Source: DATARH01 sp963705325 (GTDB lineage: Bacteria; Pseudomonadota; Alphaproteobacteria; ATCC43930; CGMCC-115725). From it: a stretch of DNA of 64,000 nucleotides. The position numbers and the translations under genes are program-made. Below are positions 51,588 through 59,968 of this stretch, one piece after another. A model generated the notes under the pieces. It saw only the letters and a list, made by a program, of their open reading frames with translations, was not told where the DNA came from and did no database searches. Location: assembly GCA_963705325.1 (NCBI GenBank), contig OY970069.1, positions 5,022,001 through 5,086,000 on the forward strand. The letters run 5' to 3'. Numbering within the stretch: the first letter of the stretch is position 1; every line of letters starts with the position of its first letter.

Positions 51588-53498
51588 GTGCCAGAAACCC
51601 TCCCCCATGGCGCGTGGAAGTCGCCGATCACTTCCGACCTGATCGTCGCCGAGACGATCGGGCTCGGCGCGGTGCTGGTCGATAGCGGCGACATCTACTG
51701 GACCGAGAGCCGGCCCGGCGAGGGCGGGCGCAATGTGCTGGTGAAGCGGGACGCGGGCGATATCACCCCGCCGCCGTTCAATGTCCGCACCCGCGTCCAC
51801 GAATACGGCGGCGGATCCGCGGTGGTGCATCAAGGGGCGGTATGGTTCAGCGATTTCGCCGACCAGCGTCTCTACCGGCTCGAACCGGGCGCGACGCCGC
51901 AGCCGCTGACGCCGGAAGCGACGGACGGCGCAGGCTTTCGCTTTGCCGATGGGGTCATCGACGCGGCGCGCGCGCGCTGGATCGGCGTGCGAGAGGCGCA
52001 CGGGGCGGAGCACCGGGTCGACAACGCTATCGTCACGGTCGACCCAACGATGCCAAACGCCGGACGCGTCCTCGCCGAAGGCGCCGATTTCTATGCAGCG
52101 CCACGGGTGTCACCCGATGGCAAGCACCTCGCCTGGGTGCAGTGGAACCACCCAAACATGCCGTGGGTGGGCACCGAGCTTTGGGTCGCCGCATTCGCCG
52201 AAGACGGTGGCCTCGGCGCGCGGCGCAAGATCGCCGGCGGCGATGACGAGTCGGTGTGCCAGCCGCAATGGTCGCCGGACGGCGCGCTTTATCTGATCTC
52301 CGATCGCAATGGGTGGTGGAACCTGTATCGCTGCGATGTCGGCGACGGGATCGTGCGACCGGTCTGCCCGCACGCGGCAGAATTCGCGCCGCCGCAATGG
52401 GTGTTCGGCCAGTCGAGCTACGCGTTCCTGTCGGCGGGGCAAATGGTCTGCACCTATGGCGAGGGCGGACGCACGGTGCTGGCGCGCCTCGACGCCGCCA
52501 GGGGCAAGCTGACACCGCTCGCCCTGCCTTACAGCGAGTTCGGCTCGGTGAAAGTGTGCGGCGGGAAAATCGTCTGCGCCGCCGGGTCACCGGTGGGGCC
52601 CGGCGCGATCGTCACCATCGACCCCGAGAACGGGGCAAGCGAGGTGCTGCGGCAATCCTCGGCCGCCGCGGCCAACCCGGACTTGCAGCGCTATTTCACC
52701 AGCGCGCAACACCTCGAATTCCCGACCGAGAACGGGCTCACCGCCTTCGCCAATTACTACGCGCCGCTCAATCCGGATTTCACCGCGCCCGCCGGCGAGG
52801 CGCCGCCGCTGGTCGTGAAGTGCCATGGCGGGCCCACCTCGTCGGCCTCGTCGAGCCTCAGCCTCGGCATCCAGTATTGGACCAGCCGCGGCATCGCCGT
52901 GATCGACGTCGACTACGGCGGCAGCACAGGGTACGGACGAGCTTACCGCGACCGGCTGAAGGGCGCGTGGGGGGTCGTCGATGTCGACGATTGCGTCAAC
53001 GCCGCCCGCCATGTCGCGGCGGAGGGACTTGCCGACGCCGATCGCATGGTCATCACCGGCGGCAGCGCCGGCGGCTATACGGTGCTGGCGGCGCTGGCTT
53101 GCCGCGACGTGTTCAAGGGCGGCGCCAGCTATTACGGGGTCAGCGATGCCGCCGCGTTGGCGCGCGACACGCATAAATTCGAGAGCCGCTATCTCGACTG
53201 GCTGATCGGCCCCTATCCGCAGGAGGAAGCGCTCTATGCCGAGCGGTCGCCGCTGAGCCATGTCGAGGGACTGAACTGCCCGGTGATCTTCTTCCAGGGC
53301 GCGGACGACCGGGTGGTGCCGCCGAACCAGACTGAGATGATGGTTGAGGCCTTGCGGCGGCGCGGCATCCCTTGCGGTTATCTGCTGTTCGCCGGTGAGC
53401 AGCACGGCTTCCGCCGCGCCGAGAACATCAAGCGCACGCTCGACGCCGAGCTCTATTTCTATTCCGAGCTGGTGTTCCGCACGCGGCTGAGCTTTTGA
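51588..53498 (+). CDS. S9-family (prolyl oligopeptidase-type) peptidase
   Basis: A 636-residue serine peptidase: an N-terminal beta-propeller with repeated WSPDG/SPDGK-type strands (residues about 20-370; VSPDGKHLAWVQW, WSPDGALYLISDR), then an alpha/beta-hydrolase domain. Catalytic triad: S493 in GGSAGGY, D574 (or D573) in GADDRVVPPNQ, H606 in EQHGF. No signal peptide, so cytoplasmic; it cleaves short peptides or acyl-peptides. GTG start with GCAGGAGG upstream. It is the second gene of a pair with the Gfo/Idh/MocA oxidoreductase. Confidence 0.92.
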   Translation: MPETLPHGAWKSPITSDLIVAETIGLGAVLVDSGDIYWTESRPGEGGRNVLVKRDAGDITPPPFNVRTRVHEYGGGSAVVHQGAVWFSDFADQRLYRLEPGATPQPLTPEATDGAGFRFADGVIDAARARWIGVREAHGAEHRVDNAIVTVDPTMPNAGRVLAEGADFYAAPRVSPDGKHLAWVQWNHPNMPWVGTELWVAAFAEDGGLGARRKIAGGDDESVCQPQWSPDGALYLISDRNGWWNLYRCDVGDGIVRPVCPHAAEFAPPQWVFGQSSYAFLSAGQMVCTYGEGGRTVLARLDAARGKLTPLALPYSEFGSVKVCGGKIVCAAGSPVGPGAIVTIDPENGASEVLRQSSAAAANPDLQRYFTSAQHLEFPTENGLTAFANYYAPLNPDFTAPAGEAPPLVVKCHGGPTSSASSSLSLGIQYWTSRGIAVIDVDYGGSTGYGRAYRDRLKGAWGVVDVDDCVNAARHVAAEGLADADRMVITGGSAGGYTVLAALACRDVFKGGASYYGVSDAAALARDTHKFESRYLDWLIGPYPQEEALYAERSPLSHVEGLNCPVIFFQGADDRVVPPNQTEMMVEALRRRGIPCGYLLFAGEQHGFRRAENIKRTLDAELYFYSELVFRTRLSF

Positions 53499-53567
53499 TC
53501 CGGCCTTGGCCGCAGCGGCGCGAAGCCGCTATGGTGCGGCGCAGACGCTGACCTAATCGGAGCCGCC

Positions 53568-54741
53568 ATGCCGATCCTCCCCGAGGTGCTGGAAGACCTC
53601 GACGAGCTGACCCGGATCCGCCACGACATCCACGCCCATCCCGAGCTCGGTTTCGAGGAGGAGCGCACCGCCGATATCGTCGCGGCGAAGCTCAAGGAGT
53701 ATGGCTGCGAGGTGCATCGCGGGCTGGCGACGACCGGGGTTGTCGGCACGATCCGCAAGGGCAATTCGCTGCGCGCGATCGGCCTGCGCGCCGACATGGA
53801 TTGCCTGCCGATGCAGGAGCTCAACGACTTCGCCCACCGCTCTACCCATGACGGCAAGATGCACGCCTGCGGCCATGACGGGCATACGACGATGCTGCTG
53901 GGCGCGGCCAAGTACCTCGCCAAAACGCGGAATTTCGACGGAACGGTGCATTTCATCTTCCAGCCCGGCGAGGAAGGCCATGGCGGCGGGCGGGTGATGG
54001 TGCAGCAGGGCCTGTTCGAGAAATTCCCCTGCGATGCGGTGTTCGCGATGCACAACCGGCCGGGCATGCCGGTCGGCAGCATGGGGACGCGGCCGGGAGC
54101 GCTGCTCGCCGCGACCGACCGGTTCGAGATCAAGGTCACCGGCAAGGGCACGCATGCCGCGCACCCGCATAGCGGCAACGACCCGTTCATCATCGCCTCG
54201 CATGTGGTGCTGGCGCTGCAGACCATCCCCGGGCGCAATGTCGATCCGGTCGATTCCTGCGTGGTCAGCGTCGGGTTTATGCGCGGCGGCTCGGCCTTCA
54301 ACGTCATCCCCGACGAGGTGGTGATCGGCGGCACGGTGCGGACATTCCGCACCGACACGCAGGATTTGATCGAGCGCCGCATGGGCGAGGTGGTGCGCGG
54401 CACCGCCGTGGCGTTCGGCGGCGAGGCTACGATCGAATACCGCCGCGGCTACCCGCCGACGATCAACCACGAGGACGAAACCTATTTCGCCGCCGATGTC
54501 GCTGCGGAAGTGTGCGGTGACGCCAATGTCAGCCGCACCGTCGCCGCCGACCTTGGGTGGCGAGGATTTCTCCTACATGCTGCAAAAAGTGCCGGGCGCG
54601 ATGCTGTGGCTCGGCAACGGGCCGGGCGAAGGCGGCTGCTTCCTGCACAACGCGCGCTACGATTTCAACGACACCGCGCTCCCCTACGGCGTGAGCTTCT
54701 TCATCCGCCTCGCCGAGCGCTTCCTCGAAAAGACCGAATAG
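53568..54741 (+). pseudogene. M20-family amidohydrolase/carboxypeptidase (hippurate hydrolase-like), one frameshift
   Basis: Together the two frames give a complete 390-residue M20D peptidase-type amidohydrolase. Metal-site motifs: RADMDCLPM, MHACGHDGHTTMLLG and QPGEEGHGGGRVM. Near 54555 an extra T in GGGTGGCG shifts the frame; skipping it restores LGGEDFSYMLQKVPGAMLWLGNG and the end FLEKTE at 54741. In the shifted frame the sequence runs by chance into the next gene, giving an artificial fusion. The enzyme would hydrolyse N-acyl amino acids. A single-base sequence error is a plausible cause. Confidence 0.85.
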
Positions 54742-54755
54742 AGGACCCAAACACC

Positions 54756-55577
54756 ATGAGAGTGCATGTCGTCAATGTGATGCGGCGGGACCCCGAGATC
54801 GCCGGGCACACGCTCGACCGCTTCGTCGAGTTCGCGCGCGGGGTCGAGGAGCGCGGCTTTCACGGGCTGTGGATGACCGATTCGTTCGGGCGCGGTCGCC
54901 CGACAATGGATCCGGTAGTGCTAATGAGCGTAGCGGCCGCCGTCACCAAGCGGGTCGAGATCGGTACCTGCGTGTTGCAGGTACCGGTGCGCCACCCGGT
55001 CGAGCTGGCGCATCGGCTCGCGGGGGTGCATGCGCTGCTCGGCGACCGGCTGATGCTCGGCCTCGGTTGCGGCTCGACCAAGGCCGATTTCGACCTGGTC
55101 GGCGAGGATTACGACGGCCGCTTCAAGACACTGATGACATCGCTCGAAATCATGCGAGATGCGTGGAAGGGTGCGCCGCTGGTCGGCGGCCAGCTGACCC
55201 CGTGGCCCGGCACCGAGGGCGGCCCGAACTTGATGCTCGGCGCCTGGCGCAACAAGCGCTGGATCGTCTATGCCGCCGAGCGCTGCGCCGGCTGGATCGC
55301 CTCCGGCCTCTACAGCCAACCGGAGGAACTGGAAAACGGCGTGCAGTTCTACCGCGACGCCGGCGGCAAGCGCGCGGTGCTGTCGAACGTCATCGTCGAG
55401 CTGCAGGGCAACATCGCCGCGATGCCGCTCGCCGGTCGTGCAACCATGCAGATCACCAGCGCCGCGGAGGCGCTCGACCGGCTGAAGCGCATCCGCGCCG
55501 TCGGCTTCGACGATGTGCTGTGCATGGTGCGCCCCGAGGGGCTCGACGATCTGGCGCGACTGCGCGACGCGCTCTGA
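54756..55577 (+). CDS. LLM-class flavin-dependent oxidoreductase (third)
   Basis: A 273-residue luciferase-like enzyme, shorter than the two others in the window. Landmarks are VEERGFHGLWMTDSFGRGRPTMDPVVLMSVAAAVTKRVEIGTCVLQVPVRHPVELAHRLAGVHALLGDRLMLGLGCGS in order. It uses reduced FMN or F420; substrate unknown. The ATG at 54756 lies 15 bases after the amidohydrolase stop, so the two are probably co-transcribed. Confidence 0.85.
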   Translation: MRVHVVNVMRRDPEIAGHTLDRFVEFARGVEERGFHGLWMTDSFGRGRPTMDPVVLMSVAAAVTKRVEIGTCVLQVPVRHPVELAHRLAGVHALLGDRLMLGLGCGSTKADFDLVGEDYDGRFKTLMTSLEIMRDAWKGAPLVGGQLTPWPGTEGGPNLMLGAWRNKRWIVYAAERCAGWIASGLYSQPEELENGVQFYRDAGGKRAVLSNVIVELQGNIAAMPLAGRATMQITSAAEALDRLKRIRAVGFDDVLCMVRPEGLDDLARLRDAL

Positions 55578-55602
55578 CGAAGCGCCGCCAACCGCGCCGA
55601 TA

Positions 55603-55631
55603 TTGACGGCTCCTGCAGGGCAGATTACCTA
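55603..55631 (+). promoter_or_regulatory. Probable promoter of def-fmt-truA; the def message may be leaderless
   Basis: TTGACG (55603-55608), a 17-base spacer and TACCTA (55626-55631) stand directly before def. Transcription would start about 7 bases later, at or next to the def ATG at 55638, and no Shine-Dalgarno is visible, so the mRNA could start with AUG. Confidence 0.4.
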
Positions 55632-55637
55632 GGCTAA

Positions 55638-56162
55638 ATGGCTGCTCTGGCGATCATTACCGCGCCCGACCCGCGCCTTAAGGTGAAGGCGAAGGCGGTG
55701 GAGAAAGTCGACGCCGCCGTGCGCCGGCTGATGGACGATATGCTGGAGACGATGTACGGCTCGATCGGGGTCGGCCTCGCCGCGCCGCAGGTCGGCGTCG
55801 CCCAGCGGATCATCGTCGTCGATGTCGCGCGCGAAGGCGAAAAGCCAAAGCCGATGCGGATCGCCAACCCGGAAATCCTGTGGCGTTCGGAGGAAAAGAT
55901 GGTCGCCAACGAGGGTTGTCTGTCGGTGCCCGAGCACTACGCCGATGTTAGCCGCGCGGCGGAAATCCGCTTTCGCTATCTCGATGAGGAGAACGAAATC
56001 CGCGAGGTCGAGGCCAAGGGGTTGCTGGCGACCTGCATCCAGCACGAAATCGATCACCTCGACGGGGTGCTGTTCGTCGATCACATCTCGGCGCTGAAGC
56101 GCGGGATGATCCTGCGCAAGCTCCAGAAAGCCAAGCGCAGCCGCGTCTTGGCGCCGGCGTAG
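55638..56162 (+). CDS. def: Peptide deformylase
   Basis: A 174-residue metalloenzyme that removes the formyl group from the N-terminal Met of new proteins. All three motifs are intact: GVGLAAPQ (44-51), EGCLSVP with metal ligand C94, and QHEIDH with H136, E137 and H140. First gene of the def-fmt-truA group, 18 bases before fmt. Cytoplasmic, housekeeping. Confidence 0.97.
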   Translation: MAALAIITAPDPRLKVKAKAVEKVDAAVRRLMDDMLETMYGSIGVGLAAPQVGVAQRIIVVDVAREGEKPKPMRIANPEILWRSEEKMVANEGCLSVPEHYADVSRAAEIRFRYLDEENEIREVEAKGLLATCIQHEIDHLDGVLFVDHISALKRGMILRKLQKAKRSRVLAPA

Positions 56163-56180
56163 GCCTTTTCAGCTAGCGGC

Positions 56181-57118
56181 ATGACCACGCCGCTCGATCT
56201 CGTCTTCATCGGGACACCGGATTTCGCTGCGACGATCCTTTCGGCGCTGATCGCGGCCGGGCACAGGGTGATGGCGGCCTATTCACAGCCGCCGCGGCCG
56301 ACGGGGCGGGGCCACCGACTGCAGCGCTCGCCGGTGCAGGCATTGGCCGAACAGCACGGGATCGCGGTGCGCTGCCCGGCCAGCTTGCGGGATCCCGCCG
56401 TTCAGGCCGAATTCGCCGCGCTCGGGGCCGAAGTCGCAGTCGTCGCCGCCTACGGGTTGATCCTGCCGCAGCCCGTCCTCAACGCGCCGCGTCGCGGCTG
56501 CCTCAACGTCCACGCCTCGCTCTTGCCGCGCTGGCGCGGCGCGGCGCCAATCCAGCGCGCGATCCTCGCAGGCGACCGCGAGACCGGAGTCACCATCATG
56601 CAGATGGACGAAGGCCTCGACACCGGCGCGATGCTGCTGCAGCAGGCGGCGCCGATCGGACCGCAGACCACCGCCGGCGGCCTGACCGAAACACTGGCCG
56701 CGCTCGGCGGCAGGCTCATCGTCGAGGCGCTCGGCCGGCTCGACGCCCTGACTCCGCAGCCGCAGCCCGAAGCCGGGGTCACATACGCCAGGAAGCTCAG
56801 CCGCGAAGAGGCGCGGCTCGATTGGCACGCCGCTGCGAGCCGGCTGGAGCGTCAGGTTCGCGCCTTCGACCCATGGCCGGGTGCGTTCTTCGCGCTCGGC
56901 GACGAGCGCATCCGCGTGCTCGCCGCGGCGGTCGAAACTCGCCGAGGCAGCGCCGGGCACAGTGCTCGATGATCGGCTGACGATTGCTTGCGGCGAGGGT
57001 GCGCTGCGCCCGACCCGGCTGCAGCGCGCCGGGCGCGGCGCGATGGACGCCGCCGAGTTTCTCCGCGGCTTTGCGATCCCCGCTCGGAACGGTGCTGCCG
57101 TGCCCCGCTACAAGCTGA
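56181..57118 (+). CDS. fmt: Methionyl-tRNA formyltransferase, with two apparent frameshifts
   Basis: Adds the formyl group to initiator Met-tRNA. The catalytic N-terminal domain is intact: FIGTPDFA, NVHASLLPRWRGAAPIQRAI and MQMDEGLDTGAML. The C-terminal tRNA-binding domain starts normally, then the frame is lost near 56935 (after RIRVLAAAVE), resumes as AAPGTVLDDRLTIACGEGALRPTRLQRAGRG, and shifts again near 57084 to end GTVLP with a stop at 57118, overlapping the truA start. Each break needs one base to be skipped. Because fmt is rarely dispensable, sequence error is the preferred reading. Expected length about 311 residues. Confidence 0.88.
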
Positions 57119-57861
57119 CGATCGAATACGACGGCACCGGGCTAGTCGGCTGGCAGCGGCAACCCAACGGGCTTTCGGTGCAGGCGGCGCTGGAAAGCGC
57201 GGTGGAGCAATTTTGCGGCGAGAAGGCCACCGTGCACGGCGCCGGACGCACCGATGCCGGGGTGCATGCGCTTGGCCCAGGTAGCGCATGTCGACCTGGC
57301 GCGCGAGTATCCCCCCGAGACGATCCGCAGCGCGCTCAACCATTTCTTGCGGCCGGCGCGCGATCAGCGTACTGGCGGTCGAAACGGTGGCGCCCGATTT
57401 CGACGCGCGCCGCTCGGCCATAGGGCGGGTCTACCGCTATCGCATTCTCAACCGCCGCGCCGCCGCCGATGCTCGACCGGATGCGGGTATGGCATGTCGC
57501 ACCGCCGCTCGACCTAGCAGCGATGCAGGCGGGCGCGGCACACCTCGTCGGCAAGCACGATTTCTCGACCTTTCGCGACTCGCTGTGCCAGGCGAAATCG
57601 CCGGTCAAGACGCTGGATGCGCTCGACGTGACGCAGTCGGGCGACGAAATCCACATCGAGGCCCGGGCGCGCTCGTTTCTGCACCATCAGGTGCGCAACA
57701 TGGCAGGAACCTTGAAGCTCGTAGGTCTCGGGCAGTGGGCCCCCGGCGATGTCGCGGCTGCGCTCGCGGCGCGCGACCGCCGCGCCGGCGGCCCCACCGC
57801 CCCCGCCGAGGGGCTCTACCTCGTCGCGGTTTGCTATCCCGTGGGCCAGATCAATGGCTGA
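57100..57861 (+). CDS. truA: tRNA pseudouridine(38-40) synthase TruA, with three apparent frameshifts
   Basis: Makes pseudouridine at positions 38-40 of tRNAs. The GTG start gives PRYKLTIEYDGTGLVGWQRQ; the catalytic Asp is in GAGRTDAGVHA. The frame then breaks three times, each fixed by skipping one base: at GGCCCAGG near 57277 (resuming QVAHVDLAREYPPETIRSAL), at GCGCGCGATC near 57361 (resuming ISVLAVETVAPDFDARRSAIGRVYRYRI), and at GCCGCCGCCG near 57463 (resuming MLDRMRVWHVAPPL). The last part includes ARSFLHHQVRNMAGTL. Three one-base insertions in repeats within a conserved core gene point to sequencing error. The 3' end overlaps the convergent hydrolase gene by 28 bases. Confidence 0.88.
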
Positions 57862-58652
57862 CCGGACACGTTGCGGCTGACAAAATCGGCTGGCTTCTGC
57901 CATTTGATCTTACCCGCCGACGGGAGATAATCGCCGTGACCATAATCGCAGCCATCGGCGATTTGCCAAGGCGCCTGCACCACTGTGGGCGTTGGCGGCC
58001 CATTGTAACCGAGCGCCGTTTGTGGGCTATGGTCGGCATGGATTAAATCGGCGATCAAGTCGCCCGCGGGAAACGCGAGCTTGAGAACGTCGTCGCAATG
58101 CGAGGCCAAGACGGTGATGCGGTCGCACTTGGCGGCGGCGGCGGCATACTCGGCGGTCAGGCAGTCGCGATTGATCGCCCCAGCCATCATGCACAGCAAT
58201 TTCACGCGGCTTGTCATGCCGGTAATTCCCTGCAGCACCATGCGCGCACCAAGACTGTGTGACACGAAAGACAAGCTTTGCGCGCCGGCGCACCATTGGT
58301 TGCAAAAATCCGCGAGCCGCCGGCCGCTGTCCATCGCCGGCCCACCCTCGAAAGGGTAATCGATGATCGGGATCGCGGCATCTCCCGGCCACAGCATGCC
58401 GATGAATTGGTAGGACGCTGGCAAGCTGAGATTCCGGGCGAGTTCATCAAGCGCCGCGGCCCCGTCCTGGTAGGAGACGTTGAAGCCATGGGTAGCGAAG
58501 AGGAGGTTCTTACCGCTGAGGACCTGGTTCACCTGCGGCCACGGCACCACGGCGAGTTGCGGCGGGTTGGGGGAGCCGTCGCCCGCCAGCAGAAAGGGAT
58601 CAATGACTGGCCCGCCCACCGCTTGGACGCGGAAATTGAGGAAATAGGTCAT
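57834..58652 (-). CDS. Alpha/beta hydrolase, DUF900-like
   Basis: A 272-residue predicted serine hydrolase. NLLFATHGFNVSYQDG holds the oxyanion-hole His-Gly, FVSHSLGARMVLQG has the nucleophile serine (SHSLGA), and ASHCDDVLK and the late GYGHGDYL-type His could complete the triad. This resembles the DUF900 group of lipase-like proteins. No signal peptide. The start is two bases after the stop of the membrane-protein gene at 58655-59323, so they are tightly coupled. The 3' end overlaps truA on the other strand. Substrate and role are unknown. Confidence 0.7.
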   Translation of the reverse strand: MTYFLNFRVQAVGGPVIDPFLLAGDGSPNPPQLAVVPWPQVNQVLSGKNLLFATHGFNVSYQDGAAALDELARNLSLPASYQFIGMLWPGDAAIPIIDYPFEGGPAMDSGRRLADFCNQWCAGAQSLSFVSHSLGARMVLQGITGMTSRVKLLCMMAGAINRDCLTAEYAAAAAKCDRITVLASHCDDVLKLAFPAGDLIADLIHADHSPQTALGYNGPPTPTVVQAPWQIADGCDYGHGDYLPSAGKIKWQKPADFVSRNVSGQPLIWPTG

Positions 58653-58654
58653 CG

Positions 58655-59323
58655 TCAGCCCTTGACCGCCCGGACCGCGGCTACCGCGTTTTGCAGCGCC
58701 GTCGACAAATCTTTCGCCACCGGCGCTAGCGGTGCCGAGATCAAGCCGACAAGGAATGACATCCACAAGTTTGCCCCGATCAGCGAGCCAGCAACCAGCG
58801 CGAGCACTGTGGCCACGATCACCGACAGCAATTTGGCGGCATTGCGATATTTCTGGTCGGCTCGCTCGTAGGCCTCGTCGAGCACCGCGCTTAGCACGGC
58901 GTCGAACTGCCCCAGCACAGCAATTTCTTGCGGACTCACTTGGCCGCCCGTTATCGCCTTTTCCGCTACTGATTGGAGCATTGCCGCGTCGACCCCGGCC
59001 AGCGTCGCGAGAGCGGACGCGTCACCTTTGGTGAGGCGCAGGTGGATCAGTGCCTTGGCCTTGGCTTTTTGGTCGGCCTCGGCGACGCCGTTCAGCCAGT
59101 TGGCCCGCAATGTCCGCAGGACGTCGGTTTGGCCAAAGGCTGCCGGCCCGCCGGCGGTATTTGGAACGAAGCGTTTGACCGCCGCTTCAATAAAGCCGTA
59201 GCCGAAGTTCGACGGCCCGCCCCAAAACACCTTGAAGGCGTCAACCAAACCCATTGCCGCGGTGCCCAATGCACCGATGGCAGCGATCATGTTGAGGAGA
59301 TAGGTGAGGCTTGGCTGCTGCAT
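58655..59323 (-). CDS. Unknown membrane protein, partner of the DUF900-like hydrolase
   Basis: A 222-residue protein that I do not recognise. It has an N-terminal hydrophobic segment (LLNMIAAIGALGTAAMGLV), a soluble helical middle (residues about 45-165, with ADQKAKAKALIHLRL and TGGQVSPQEIAVLGQFDAVLSAVLDEAYERADQKYR), then two C-terminal membrane segments (LLSVIVATVLALVAGSLIG and LWMSFLVGLISAPLAPV). GGGAGGGC precedes the ATG. Its gene is followed after two bases by the hydrolase gene; together they look like a two-gene unit inserted next to the dap operon. Confidence 0.65.
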   Translation of the reverse strand: MQQPSLTYLLNMIAAIGALGTAAMGLVDAFKVFWGGPSNFGYGFIEAAVKRFVPNTAGGPAAFGQTDVLRTLRANWLNGVAEADQKAKAKALIHLRLTKGDASALATLAGVDAAMLQSVAEKAITGGQVSPQEIAVLGQFDAVLSAVLDEAYERADQKYRNAAKLLSVIVATVLALVAGSLIGANLWMSFLVGLISAPLAPVAKDLSTALQNAVAAVRAVKG

Positions 59324-59383
59324 TGCGCCCTCCCGGTTTAGGGAATGCGTGATAATAACGCACTACTTTAAATAGAAAAATAG

Positions 59384-59962
59384 CTAGTAGATCGCCCGGC
59401 TGATGTGGCTCAGCACGATGGCAAGAACCACATCGGCGACGATGACGAGAGCTGCCCTCGGGCCGGTGACCGCAAGCCCGACGCGCGCGACATACCACTC
59501 GTAGACGAGCGCCGCGATGCCAAGGATGAGATCGACGCTCAGCATCGCATGAGGCGAGAGCACGCCGGCGCCGCCCAGCAGTGCGATTGCCGCGAACATG
59601 ACCGTCTGCGGCACCTGGCACCAGTTGTAGGCGATCATGAACGCCAGAAAGCGATCGCCGCGTCCGAAGAAGTCGGCGATCGGCAGCACGACCAGCGGAT
59701 AGGCGACCCACGAGATCACGAAATGGATCGTCTCAACCGCATAAAATCGGCCGGCATCGACCTCGATGATAGGCCCATCGCCGAGCCGGATCGGAAAGCT
59801 CAGCAAAATGATATAGAATGGGAAGCACAACAGCGCGGCGCGGAAAGAACGCCAGAAGCCGTCGATAGATGTGTCGAAGCAGGCCATCCCGCCAGGGTCG
59901 CCGCGCGCAAGCCGCAGCGTGCCCGCGAGAGCCAGCCATGCCTCAGCCAAGGCCGCATTCAT
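59384..59962 (-). CDS. Hypothetical membrane protein downstream of dapE
   Basis: A 192-residue protein with about five hydrophobic segments (SFRAALLCFPFYIILLSFPI, HFVISWVAYPLVVLPIADFF, FLAFMIAYNWCQVPQTVMFAAIALLG, AMLSVDLILGIAALVYEWYVA, AALVIVADVVLAIVLSHI). I know no function for it. It starts six bases after dapE, so it is in the dapD-dapE transcript, an arrangement seen in other Alphaproteobacteria. Confidence 0.7.
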   Translation of the reverse strand: MNAALAEAWLALAGTLRLARGDPGGMACFDTSIDGFWRSFRAALLCFPFYIILLSFPIRLGDGPIIEVDAGRFYAVETIHFVISWVAYPLVVLPIADFFGRGDRFLAFMIAYNWCQVPQTVMFAAIALLGGAGVLSPHAMLSVDLILGIAALVYEWYVARVGLAVTGPRAALVIVADVVLAIVLSHISRAIY

Positions 59963-59968
59963 ATTGCT

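Noticed and set aside
53568..55577. Apparent fusion of an M20 amidohydrolase with a luciferase-like enzyme (669 codons)
   Set aside because: The true amidohydrolase C-terminus is in another frame (to 54741) after a one-base insertion; the flavin gene has its own ATG at 54756. The fusion is a frameshift artefact.
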